Shown here in pieces: positions 9,103 through 17,747 of a stretch of 64,000 nucleotides of DNA; position 1 is the stretch's first letter, and the number at the start of each line of letters is the position of its first letter. The notes below the pieces were generated by a model. It was not told the origin of the DNA. It ran no database searches and worked only from the letters and a program-made list of their open reading frames with translations. The stretch lies in assembly GCA_963808725.1 (NCBI GenBank), contig CAWEGO010000001.1:496001-560000 (forward strand), written 5' to 3'. The translations under genes and the position numbers were made by a program. Origin of the DNA: JAHFUA01 sp963808725 (GTDB lineage: Bacteria; Acidobacteriota; Terriglobia; Terriglobales; Acidobacteriaceae).

Positions 9103-9454
9103 CGGGAAAACCCGCGCTACGCTAGTGGACCGTTGTTACCGCATCATTAAAACCCGTGCGATTCGAGGAGCGCAACAGGCAATCGGCCTCGTCCTCGAGT
9201 CAGCCGTCGTGGCCTGGCCTGCCGGCTTTGCAGCCGCGATTCACCACAGATTCACATTCTTGACATGTTACCGCAACATTTGGCGCGTAACGTGACGCCC
9301 TATTGGAATGCTTTCTCGGATAGCCTTTCGCAGAGCAGAGCCGGTGTGCCCGTTGCTTCCCGTCCGGCTCCCGGTACCTCACAAACCGTTTGCAACGATC
9401 AGAACGCCCTCTCGCAGGGGAACGACGCAGGCTGCGCCTCGTCGATGCTAAGCT
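9103..9454. other. Intergenic region upstream of ppk1
   Basis: This 352-base stretch contains no credible gene on either strand; the only open frames are short, Arg-rich and without a ribosome site. It must hold the promoter for the minus-strand ppk1-sixA pair. A TTGACA hexamer on the plus strand at about 9262 has no good partner at 17 bases, so no promoter is called. Confidence 0.5.
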
Positions 9455-9979
9455 CTAGCATCTTTCCGCTTCCTTCTGTCCAGCCCTGTAACTGAACAGT
9501 TTCTTGCATTCGTCTCGCAGAAAACCGCCGGTGACGGGGATGCGATGATTGCCCTTCTCAAGGACAAGCCGGCAGGGAATAAGGCAAGCTCGCCACTTGT
9601 AGTCTTCCGTCCCGCAGTCGCGGCCATAAGCGGCTATGTCTTCTTGGGAGACGCCATAGACGATCGCGCCAATTCGAGCCCACACGCAGGCGCCGGCGCA
9701 CATGGCGCAGGGCTCGTGTGTTGAGTAGAGCACGAAGTCGGGCAGGTAGCGGCCATAACCGCTGGATACGTATTTGAGCGTTTCCAGCTCTACGTGCTTG
9801 ATGCTGGACCCGGAAGTTTTTACCCGATTGCCGGCGCTGGCAATGACCACTTCGCCCCTGCCCGCCAGGCGTGTGATGACCGCGCCGATGGGATAGTCGC
9901 CTCGGTCACGGGCGCGCTTGGCCTCCGCAATGGCCAGCTCCATGAACTTCTTTTTCGGTTTGTAGGAACCAGGGATCAT
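9455..9979 (-). CDS. Zinc-dependent nucleoside/nucleobase deaminase (CDA fold)
   Basis: 174 residues with the cytidine-deaminase-fold zinc site. 'IKHVELETLK' replaces the common HAE by HVE (about residue 67) and is paired with 'STHEPCAMCAGACVWA' giving the PCxxC ligands. The Glu of HVE is the proton shuttle. Relatives deaminate guanine, adenosine-34 of tRNA, or other bases; the C-terminal 'IPVTGGFLRDECKKLF' resembles guanine-deaminase/TadA-like proteins, but the substrate is not decided. Its ATG sits on the TGA of the damaged OsmC-family gene upstream (ATGA), so it was probably the second gene of that operon. Confidence 0.82.
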   Translation of the reverse strand: MIPGSYKPKKKFMELAIAEAKRARDRGDYPIGAVITRLAGRGEVVIASAGNRVKTSGSSIKHVELETLKYVSSGYGRYLPDFVLYSTHEPCAMCAGACVWARIGAIVYGVSQEDIAAYGRDCGTEDYKWRACLIPCRLVLEKGNHRIPVTGGFLRDECKKLFSYRAGQKEAERC

Positions 9980-10210
9980 GTAGCGGCACTACGAACCCGC
10001 ACCTCGCCGGCTGGCACAAGCTCGTAGGAGAGCGTGAATTCGATGCAGCGCTGCAGGGTGCGATAGAGAGGACAACAAGCCATAGTGCTGGGCGATGGCG
10101 CCGTGAACGCCGAAGCAGGCCGGCGCGGATTCTGCCGGCAGGTACGCCGTCCGAATCGCCCCAGAGCCGGGCTCGATTCTTCCTTCATAAACATACGTGG
10201 GCTCGGCCAT
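9976..10210 (-). pseudogene. OsmC-family gene with internal out-of-frame deletion
   Basis: The 5' part reads 'MAEPTYVYEGRIEPGSG' then 'ESAPACFGVHGAIAQHYG', typical of the N-terminus of an OsmC-like organic-hydroperoxide/thiol protein. It has a perfect AGGAGG ribosome site 5 bases before the ATG. After 'HYGL' the homologous frame jumps by one base into 'CCPLYRTLQRCIEF' and 'TLSYELVPAGEV', which matches the end of the same family, including the resolving-Cys region 'CP(V/L)YR'. About 65-80 residues in the middle are missing, and the two pieces are in different frames. The final TGA still overlaps the deaminase ATG. Only a useless 73-residue product would be made from the original start. Confidence 0.7.
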
Positions 10211-10925
10211 TGCATCCTCCTGTCGCGTAGCGTCTCATTGTACGTCGCACGCCCCAAATGCAAATCGCGAAAATGCTGATGGGGCGACACTCTGACGACG
10301 GTTCTACCGCAGCTTGCCCGCCCCGAATGGAAGTGCAGTGGGAGCAGAGCCAGCAGTATTCGTTCTTGCCGGTCAACACCGAACCCGTGCCGGATGCAGT
10401 GATGAGGCGCACTCTGTGCGGTGATCTAAATGCGCCGCGAAGTGGCGCAGCGTGCCGGGCGGCAAAATCTGCTGGTTGAGTTCCGCAGTTTTGGCCGTCG
10501 CCCGCAAAGGGTATTACCCGCATGTCACGGCTCGGGGTGATCCCGGTCACATTTATCTCCGCAAAACTCGCGCATGCTGTCGCTCAACGAAGAGCATTTA
10601 TTGGCGGTGCCTATGACGCGAGATGAATTCAACACCCTCGGGATCGCATCGCAGTGTCGGCAACCGGATCCATTGGAGTGCTTCGAGCGGCAGGCTTCGG
10701 ATGAGCAGTCCGAGGCCGAGTCGTGTCTGCGTTGCCCGGTTGCCTCATGGATGACGGCCGTGGTGTTTAAGTGGACGAACGAGGGTGTCGGTCTCGAGGA
10801 AGTGGAACCCGACGCTCTGGAGCCGATAGTCAGAACGATCGCCCCCATCCAAGAGGCAAGACTTGGGGTCAAAGCTGCCTGAGGCTCGAGGCGTCCCCGT
10901 CATTGTAATGGCGAGGAGGGCTGCT
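10211..10925. other. Region without a confident gene
   Basis: About 715 bases with only weak candidates. A 102-residue acidic plus-strand frame at 10574-10882 ('MLSLNEEHLLAVPMTRDEF...') looks more protein-like than its antisense shadow but has no ribosome site. A minus-strand frame near 10300-10400 contains a Cys-pair stretch ('NEYCWLCSHC') that could be a remnant of a small zinc-ribbon protein. Neither is claimed as a gene. The damage to the adjacent OsmC gene suggests this is a decaying stretch (inference). Confidence 0.4.
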
Positions 10926-11570
10926 ATGAATCGCGAACCTCCTTTTGACAGCATCGAGAGCGCACACCAGTTGGTCACACTCTGTGCCAAGGTTATCCGT
11001 GATACGAAGCGCGACATTGACGCTCCTCGCGACGCTCACGCCAGCAATGTAGAGGCGGCCGATGCGGTTGCTTGGTACACGAGACAGACTTCAAACCTGA
11101 TTGACGAGAGAACAATCGCGAGAGACGAACCAAACCTCCGCGCAGCAACGCTGAAGTCCTCCAGGCTCCCGGGTAGGTGTTTTATGAGAAACGAACCGTG
11201 GTTGAAATCCGAGCTGGAGTACGGTCGCGACTTAATTCACTCTGCAGTACAGGGAGCGCAGTCGGCAGGGGAGCATGCGCTCGCAACTGAGCCGGTGGGC
11301 ACGATGCTCGCGCGTTCGGCGCGGGCATCGCTGCCTTGGGCGGCAGTCGGCGCTTTCATCGGACTTGTGGCCGTTCACTCGGAGAGCAAGCACGAATCGA
11401 TTCGCAACCGAGTTCTGTTCGGTATTTTGGGTGCAGTTATTGGATTTGGAACGAATGTGGCGCTTAGCACGCGGCCGTTGACGGGCGAGATAGTTCACGG
11501 TGCGGTGCGAAACATCAACACCGTGCGTGACGCACATTGGCTGGCAAAACATCCCATCGACTACGCATAA
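10926..11570 (+). CDS. Hypothetical protein: SIES-type helical domain joined to a membrane segment domain
   Basis: 214 residues. ATG 10926 follows a strong GAGGAGGG site. The N-terminal third begins 'MNREPPFDSIESAHQL', resembling the protein at 24346-24741 on the minus strand ('QPFESIESTYDFF'), and looks like one helical unit. After an in-frame internal Met near 11184 ('MRNEPWLKSELEYGRDLI') comes a second part with two hydrophobic glycine-rich segments ('ASLPWAAVGAFIGLVAV' and 'VLFGILGAVIGFG'), probably inserted in the membrane. It may be a fusion of two small genes or two domains of one envelope protein. Function unknown. Confidence 0.6.
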   Translation: MNREPPFDSIESAHQLVTLCAKVIRDTKRDIDAPRDAHASNVEAADAVAWYTRQTSNLIDERTIARDEPNLRAATLKSSRLPGRCFMRNEPWLKSELEYGRDLIHSAVQGAQSAGEHALATEPVGTMLARSARASLPWAAVGAFIGLVAVHSESKHESIRNRVLFGILGAVIGFGTNVALSTRPLTGEIVHGAVRNINTVRDAHWLAKHPIDYA

Positions 11571-11662
11571 CGCCGCCGGTGCCGGGTGAAAACGCGGCCC
11601 GGGAGCACCAGGCACTATTCGAGACTCGGTTTTCTTCGCAGACAGGAACCGTGGAGGGCGTT

Positions 11663-12481
11663 GTGAAAACCAAGCGCCGTGTCGCGCTTGTCACCGGCGC
11701 AAGCTCCGGAATAGGCCGAGCGTGTGCCGAACAGCTGGCCAGCGCAGGCCTGACGGTTTATGGCATGTCACGCCATCCCGCGCGGGACAACGGTCGTGGC
11801 GCCCTGTCTAGGCTGGCGCTTGATGTCCGCCACGACGACTCCGTGAGAGCTTGTGTTGATCGTGTGATAACCGAGACCGGACGCATCGACGTGCTGGTGA
11901 ACAATGCAGGGATTGCGATGGAAGGCGCCGTCGAGGAAACCAGCCTGGACGAGATCAGGGCGGTGTTGGAAACGAACTTTTTCGGCGCCGTGCGCATGAT
12001 GCGCGCCGTCTTGCCGATCATGCGGAAGCGACGGAGCGGTCGGATCATCAATATGGGTTCCGTGGCGGGATTCTTGCCAATGCCTTACTCGGCGGCGTAC
12101 TGCGCCAGCAAACATGCTCTGCGTGGCTTCTCCGAATCGCTGGACCATGAGGTCCGCAGATTTGGCATTCGCGTCAGCGTGATCGAACCAGGTTTTGTCA
12201 GGACCAACATCGTCGAACACTCGCCTGTGGCAGCGGCGCCTTTCGAACCCTACAGATCCGCGCGATCCAATCCGGCACAGGCTTTCAGGCAGCAAATTGC
12301 ACGGGGCGTTGACCCCGACGTGATCGCACGCACCGTGGTAGAGGCGGCGACAGAGGAGCGCCCGCGCCTGCGCTATCTGCCTGACGGAACTGCCTGCGTG
12401 GTCGCGCTGTTTCGTGCTGTCCTTCCCTCACCCTTATTCGACTTTGCTTTCCGCGAACAGTTCCAAATGAATGAGGACTGA
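11663..12481 (+). CDS. Short-chain dehydrogenase/reductase (SDR)
   Basis: 272 residues of a classical SDR: dinucleotide-binding 'ALVTGASSGIGRA' at the N-terminus, 'VLVNNAGIA' at about residue 85, catalytic Ser in 'INMGSVAGFLPMP', and the Tyr/Lys pair in 'YSAAYCASKHALRGFSE'. NAD(P)-dependent alcohol or carbonyl oxidoreductase; the substrate is not predictable, but the length and C-terminus resemble the retinol-dehydrogenase-like branch. The start is GTG 11663, because GGAGGG lies just upstream and the domain begins there; the open frame reaches back to 11537 into the preceding gene. No partner gene is obvious. Confidence 0.85.
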   Translation: MKTKRRVALVTGASSGIGRACAEQLASAGLTVYGMSRHPARDNGRGALSRLALDVRHDDSVRACVDRVITETGRIDVLVNNAGIAMEGAVEETSLDEIRAVLETNFFGAVRMMRAVLPIMRKRRSGRIINMGSVAGFLPMPYSAAYCASKHALRGFSESLDHEVRRFGIRVSVIEPGFVRTNIVEHSPVAAAPFEPYRSARSNPAQAFRQQIARGVDPDVIARTVVEAATEERPRLRYLPDGTACVVALFRAVLPSPLFDFAFREQFQMNED

Positions 12482-12846
12482 CGACTGAGGACCGAGAGCA
12501 TTGAATTCAGCGAACGGTTATACCTCTCGCGAGGAGGCTATGGACCGTTTAATCCTTATCCAGTCGGTCGAGGCGGCTCGATGCTTACCCTCATAAAGGC
12601 GCCTCCGATATTACTCGAGCACCTCTTCCAGCTCTAGTTCCAGTTCCAGGGTGACCATATGATTGAACGCTGCGACCGGCATGTGCGAATGGAACACGGT
12701 TCAGCCAGCGTGCGGGGGAGCAAAGGACGTGTAGAATCTTTACCGCAGCCCTTCAACAGCATCGCCCTGCGCCAGTCGATCGCGCAACCGGTGATCGAAG
12801 CGGGGAGGTACGTGATGGTCTAGGAAGGCCACGGATCGTTTGAGCA
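12482..12846. other. Intergenic region, nothing confident
   Basis: 365 bases with no supported gene. A 19-codon frame at 12540-12596 follows GAGGAGG but only 2 bases away, too close for normal initiation. On the minus strand a short frame ends in a run of alternating Leu and Glu (about 12612-12660), possibly the tail of a lost small protein. Confidence 0.45.
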
Positions 12847-13860
12847 GTGATGATCCGTGCGATCCGTTGCGACTGCAATGCTCTCCGGTATTGGCCGCCG
12901 CCAGCTCAGCTTGTGAAGACACTGAACGAAGTCTATTCCTCAATCTCGACGCGGCGCCGGTACGAAGTCTGGTTTCTTCGCATGGGGCTGGCGAGCGGCG
13001 GCGGAGCGTGGTGGTTCCGATATTTGCTGATGAATCCGGGACGATGCGGGTGTGCCGGAAATCCACGGGGAAAACCGGTTCAGGTCTGGGCCACGTGGTT
13101 TCCGCCCGAAGGCAAGCCTCAAACCTTCATTCAGGGATTTTCCCTGGATGGCCTTGATCTCAGCGCCAGAGGCCAAGCCCCCTTCCACTTCCGAATCGGC
13201 AACCAAGGGATCGATGAGAGCTCCTGCCAGGGCGCGCTGGAAGTTGATGGCCATGCGATTTCCTGGGATCTGCACTTCCGCTCCAACTTTCGGACTACGC
13301 TGAGCGCTAAGGGTTGGATCGGTTTTTCGCGAACGCCGCATTCCGACGCGCGTTTTTCGGGACGGATCACTTTCGATGAACGGAGTTTTGCAGGGGACCC
13401 TCTAGGGTTTGGTGTCCAAGGACATAATTGTGGATACCGGCATCGCAACTGCTGGACTTGGGCACACGCGTATTTGCTTGGGTCTGATGGACGAGTGAGC
13501 ACGTTGGAGGCATTGGTCTACGACATGCCCTTCGGGCTCGTGTTTCGAAAGGCGGTGCTGTGGCACGATGGGAAAGCACATGTCTTCTGTGGCCTGGAGG
13601 AGAAGAAGAGAGACCCGGAGAATCTGCAGTGGGAGTTCCGCTGCGCCACGCGGGGTGGATTGCAGATGGATGTTGCGCTTGACGGCCGTGGGTCCAATCT
13701 GCATCGCCTTCCCTACCTCAAGACTGATTGCACAGGCAGCTTTGAGGTCGCGAACAACAGCCTTGCCAGAGCAACCGTTCGGGTGCTGCAAGCGGGCGGA
13801 CCAGTCGCGGAGTTTGAAACAACAACCGGCGCGGTGTTGGAGATGGCAGGTCGCCGTTGA
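12847..13860 (+). CDS. Hypothetical protein, tocopherol-cyclase/CrtC-like beta fold
   Basis: 337 residues, rich in Trp, Gly and aromatic residues in alternating strands, for example 'GGGAWWFRYLLMNPG', 'HNCGYRHRNCWTWAHAYLL' and 'PFGLVFRKAVLWHDG'. The pattern resembles the double lipocalin-like fold of tocopherol cyclase, AttH or hydroxyneurosporene hydratase proteins, but I recognise no catalytic signature and the assignment is tentative. There is no signal peptide. The start is uncertain; ATG 12847 and 12850 both lack a good ribosome site. The alpha/beta hydrolase follows 24 bases after the stop, so the two may act on the same hydrophobic substrate. Confidence 0.6.
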   Translation: MMIRAIRCDCNALRYWPPPAQLVKTLNEVYSSISTRRRYEVWFLRMGLASGGGAWWFRYLLMNPGRCGCAGNPRGKPVQVWATWFPPEGKPQTFIQGFSLDGLDLSARGQAPFHFRIGNQGIDESSCQGALEVDGHAISWDLHFRSNFRTTLSAKGWIGFSRTPHSDARFSGRITFDERSFAGDPLGFGVQGHNCGYRHRNCWTWAHAYLLGSDGRVSTLEALVYDMPFGLVFRKAVLWHDGKAHVFCGLEEKKRDPENLQWEFRCATRGGLQMDVALDGRGSNLHRLPYLKTDCTGSFEVANNSLARATVRVLQAGGPVAEFETTTGAVLEMAGRR

Positions 13861-13884
13861 CCGGTTGTGGTTAGATCTCCTCTG

Positions 13885-14856
13885 ATGGCGACGAGAACGA
13901 TCCAACCCGGCCGCAAGACGCCTCACTGGCTGCGGCGCGCGTTACTCCTGGCGCCAGCGCTCGTGGTTCTGGTTGGATGGGTGGTCTGGCGGCCTGCCTC
14001 CGCACTGACCACCATCGCCACCGCCGCGTTGCGGCTCAGCGGCATTGAGAGCCGCTATGTGCAGCTTGGCCCTTATCGTATCCATTACTTTGCGGGTGGC
14101 GCCGGCGAACCGCTGGTCCTGGTGCACGGCCTGGGCGGAGGCGCGCTGGATTTTACGCTCATCATGCCCGCGCTGGCCAAGCAGCATCGCGTCTATGCGC
14201 TTGATCTGCTCGGCTACGGCGCTTCCGACCGGCCGAACGTGGATTACTCCATTACTTTGGAAACCAACATCCTGCGCCAATTCCTGGACAGCCAGAGTCT
14301 CACGCGCGTGAGTCTCGCCGGATGGTCGATGGGCGGATGGATTGCACTTAACTTGGCGGCGCAAGCGCCCGAGCGCGTCGACCGCCTCGTCCTGCTGGAC
14401 AGTGCGGGCATAAAGTTCACCCCCACCTTCGACCTCCGCCTGTTCTCGCCCCGCACCATGGCGGACATTCAGGAACTGGAAAAATTGCTGACGCCGCATC
14501 CCGGGCGCATTCCCGCATTCGTGCTGCGTGATTTCCTACGCCAGCTCCGGGCGGAGGACTGGGTGATTGAGCGTAGCGTGGCCAGCATGCTCACCGGCCG
14601 CGAACTCATGGACGGGAAGCTGGCGACCGTCACCATGCCGGTGCTCATGGTCTGGGGCAAGCAGGACGTCGTGACGCCACTCTCAATCGGCGAAGCCATG
14701 CACCGCCAGATGCCGCAATCCGTGCTGGCGGTGCTGGATGGTTGCGGTCACCTGGCGCCCCTCGAATGCCATCACCGGGTGCTGACCGAGATGCAGCGCT
14801 TCCTCTCTGCCAACCCGCCGCTCCCCGCTGGCGTACACGAGGTTCTGGCACATTAG
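13885..14856 (+). CDS. Membrane-anchored alpha/beta hydrolase
   Basis: 323 residues. An N-terminal membrane anchor (about 18-40, 'LLLAPALVVLVGWVVW') precedes an alpha/beta hydrolase domain. This has the oxyanion motif 'LVHGLGGG', nucleophile elbow 'LAGWSMGGWIAL', catalytic Asp in 'VWGKQDVVTP' and His in 'CGHLAPLE'. The group includes esterases, lipases and C-C hydrolases; the substrate is unknown. ATG 13885 lies 24 bases after the preceding lipocalin-like gene, suggesting co-transcription. A GTG at 13867 is an alternative start. Confidence 0.82.
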   Translation: MATRTIQPGRKTPHWLRRALLLAPALVVLVGWVVWRPASALTTIATAALRLSGIESRYVQLGPYRIHYFAGGAGEPLVLVHGLGGGALDFTLIMPALAKQHRVYALDLLGYGASDRPNVDYSITLETNILRQFLDSQSLTRVSLAGWSMGGWIALNLAAQAPERVDRLVLLDSAGIKFTPTFDLRLFSPRTMADIQELEKLLTPHPGRIPAFVLRDFLRQLRAEDWVIERSVASMLTGRELMDGKLATVTMPVLMVWGKQDVVTPLSIGEAMHRQMPQSVLAVLDGCGHLAPLECHHRVLTEMQRFLSANPPLPAGVHEVLAH

Positions 14857-15100
14857 TCATCGAACTTCGAGACCCCCGGAGGCCCCGCGCCCAAACTGTC
14901 TGGCGCAGCATACGCTGGCACGGATACAATGCAACCCGGTCCTGGAGGCAACCTGCACCCTGCAACCCTCTGTTGTGCCCATGCCATCGGTGACCGGCAT
15001 CACTGACAGATTCTCCTTTTACGGTTAGAAAAAGGTCGTTCTCATTGAGGTTAAATAACTACCGAGTTGCCCCGTTCAGGGCGAGTCGCAAGGAGATTAC

Positions 15101-15787
15101 ATGCGGCGGCTTCTCTTCTGTGTTGTCGCTTTATTCCTGGTAACAACCGCTATCCCCAGCTTCTCACAACAAACCGACATCAGACAGTTCGTCGTTTTTG
15201 CGGGCGATACTTATTTGGCCACGCCGTCCTTGAATCTGGCTCAGCGCGGATTCGATGGCGACCTTGGTTACAACTATCGCAGTTGGCTGTCGTTCGGCTT
15301 CGATTTCGGCTACTACACTGGCCACTCTTCGCTGGTACCGGGCGAGCTTAACCCAGCATTCCTGGCCACCTTACCGCCAGGATTCAGCACGTTGGTGCCT
15401 GCGGTTCCTTACAACATTTCCACCCAAACGTATGAGGCCGGACCGCAACTCAATTACCGTCACCTGAAGAAGGTGACCTTCTTCGTACGTCCGGCGCTCG
15501 GGGCATTGCACGCGAATGCCAAAGTGAAAAGTGCATTTCTCGCCGAGACAGACGGCCTCGCCGCGGAACTTTGCCTCGTCCTGAGCGGGTGCTCAAAAAA
15601 CGACTTGGTACCGTTTTACGGCTTCGGAGGCGGGATCTCCTGGGAGATCACCCCGCACTTTGGTCTTCGTGTAACCACCGACTTCGCTCACTATGACTTT
15701 TTCTCGAGCCTGCTGAATGGCGGTCGCAATAGCGTCCGGGTCTCGCTTGGGCCCAAGTTCAGCTTTGGAAAAAACATTTTGCAATAG
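15101..15787 (+). CDS. Outer-membrane beta-barrel protein
   Basis: 228 residues with a clear signal peptide ('MRRLLFCVVALFLVTTAIPSFSQ') and an AGGAGA ribosome site 6 bases upstream. The mature part alternates polar and hydrophobic residues in strands ('LGYNYRSWLSFGFDFGYY', 'YEAGPQLNYR') and ends in an aromatic beta-signal-like strand ('VSLGPKFSFGKN'). This is typical of small OmpA/OmpW-like barrels common in Acidobacteriota. It stands alone, with a 244-base upstream gap. No ligand can be assigned. Confidence 0.75.
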   Translation: MRRLLFCVVALFLVTTAIPSFSQQTDIRQFVVFAGDTYLATPSLNLAQRGFDGDLGYNYRSWLSFGFDFGYYTGHSSLVPGELNPAFLATLPPGFSTLVPAVPYNISTQTYEAGPQLNYRHLKKVTFFVRPALGALHANAKVKSAFLAETDGLAAELCLVLSGCSKNDLVPFYGFGGGISWEITPHFGLRVTTDFAHYDFFSSLLNGGRNSVRVSLGPKFSFGKNILQ

Positions 15788-15903
15788 TCGCGCTGTTTCG
15801 TTGGCGGGCCGGTCTTTCTCCAAGCCACTTGAGCCAGCGAGATGGCCCACAACGAAACCCGTTGGCGATAGGCCCTGCAATTCACCTGGAGAGCGGCGCC
15901 GAA

Positions 15904-17704
15904 ATGGCCGAGACTCTCATTGACGTCTTTTACTCCGTGGTTGAGCGCAACCACGACCGGGTCATGCTGTACAAGCAGACGGTCAGGTGGATCCCCGTCT
16001 CCTCGCGCGAGCTGTACCGCAACGTGATTGGGACAGCGCGAACGCTCGCCCAATGGGGTATCGGCAAGGGTGATCGCGTCGCCATCCTCAGCGAGAACCG
16101 TCCGGAGTGGGCGGTGGCCGATTTTGCCAGCCTGCTGCTGGGCGCGGTTGACGTTCCCATTTATCCCACGCTGACGGGCGAGCAGACCCTGGCTATTCTT
16201 CAGGACTCGGGGGCACGCCTAGCCTTTGTGTCGACCGTCGAGCAGCTTGAGAAAGTGCTTGCCATCAAGGGCCGAACCGCGCTGGAGAAGGTGGTGGTAA
16301 TGGATGACGTGGGGATTCCCGAGGGCATTCCCATGCACCGCATGATGGCGAACCCGGACACCGGGCGTGATTCTGCAATGGACAAGCGCGGCAAGTCCAT
16401 CCGGCCCGATGACCTGGCAACGATTGTGTACACCTCGGGGACGACCGGCACGCCTAAGGGAGCGATGCTGACCCACGGCAACCTGGTCTCGAATCTTTTT
16501 TATGCGCGGGACTACTTCGATCTTGCCCCCGGCCAGGTAGGCATTTCTTTCTTGCCGCTATCGCACGTGACGGCGCGTCACCTCGACTACGTGCTCTTTT
16601 CGTGTGGCGTAACCATCGCCTATTGTCCTGGTTTCGCCCTGATGCCGCAGTACCTCACGGAGGTTCGCCCCACTATCTTCGTCGGGGTTCCGCGGGTGTA
16701 CGAAAAGCTCCGCGATAAGGTTCGCCGCGAAACCGCCAAAGGCTTCAAGCGGACGGTCTACGATTGGGCGCTGCGTGTCGGCCGTTCCCACCGGGACAAG
16801 ATTCTTGCTGGCCGGCAACCCGCGTCGTTGAGCTGGAAATTGGCGAACTTCTCACTCTATTCAAAGATCCGGCAAGGTATGGGGGGACGGGTGCAGGTCT
16901 TCGTCGCCGGGGGCGCGGCTCTAGGTCGCGACCTGGCAGAGTGGTTCGCAGAACGTCGGCATCCGCGTCCATGAAGGCTACGGTCTGACCGAAACCTCGC
17001 CGGTTATCGCCATTAACCATCCCAGGCACCACCGGCTGGGAACCGTGGGCAAGGTGCTTTCGAACGTGGAATGCAGGATCGCCCCCGATGGAGAGATCCT
17101 GGTGCGGGGTCCTTCGGTGTTCAAGGGCTACTGGAACAAGCCGGAGGAGACACGCAACGTCTTTGAGGATGAATGGTTCAAAACTGGTGACATCGGCCAT
17201 CTGGACGCCGATGGGTTCCTGACCATCACTGATCGCAAGAAGGATTTGCAGAAGACTTCGGGCGGCAAATTCGTCACGCCGCAGCCGATCGAACTGGCGT
17301 TGACCAGCAGCTCCGTGGTGGCGTACGCCGCCGTATTCGCGGAGGGCCGAAAATTTGTGTCGGCGGTAATTGCGCCGGAATTCTCGGCATTGGAAGAGTG
17401 GGCGCGAGCCCAGCAGATAAGCTACGCGAACCGGCAGCAACTCGTAGCTCATCCCACGGTGCAGGCACTCTATGAGGGGATTGTCGCCGAGGTCAACCAG
17501 ACTCTCGCCCAGTACGAGACCATCAAGAACTTCCTGGTGGTGCCGGACGAGTTCACCATCGCCGACGGCCAGCTCACGGCCTCGATGAAGATGCGGCGCC
17601 GGGCGGTGGAACAACGGTATCGGATACACATCGAGGCCCTATATGGCAACGCCGAGCGCTCCAATTCTGGCGCTCAAGCCGCATCTGCGGGAGAGAAGGT
17701 CTAA
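15904..17704 (+). CDS. Long-chain acyl-CoA synthetase (AMP-forming), single frameshift
   Basis: Reads as one 599-residue FadD-like ligase if one extra base near 16948 is ignored. The first frame gives the P-loop 'IVYTSGTTGTPKGAMLTHGN' and runs to 'GRDLAEWF', then goes out of frame. The second frame continues exactly with 'QNVGIRVHEGYGLTETSPV', the A5 motif, then 'WFKTGDIGHLDADGFL' and 'ITDRKKDLQKTSGGKFVTP'. The span is 3n+1 bases, consistent with a single inserted base. The enzyme would activate fatty acids to acyl-CoA. As written the product would end at 16974 without the C-terminal domain. A GGAGAG ribosome site precedes ATG 15904. The UbiB-like gene follows 43 bases later. Confidence 0.85.
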
Positions 17705-17747
17705 CATTGCTAATGGTGGCCTAAGCAGCGGCTCATCCGGATTTTCT

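Noticed and set aside
10185..10550. 121-residue minus-strand frame with a Cys-pair stretch
   Set aside because: Overlaps the OsmC start, has no ribosome site and mixed composition; kept only as a possible remnant in the gap entry.
12540..12596. 18-residue plus-strand frame behind GAGGAGG
   Set aside because: The spacing of 2 bases between the site and ATG is too short, and the peptide has no recognisable feature.
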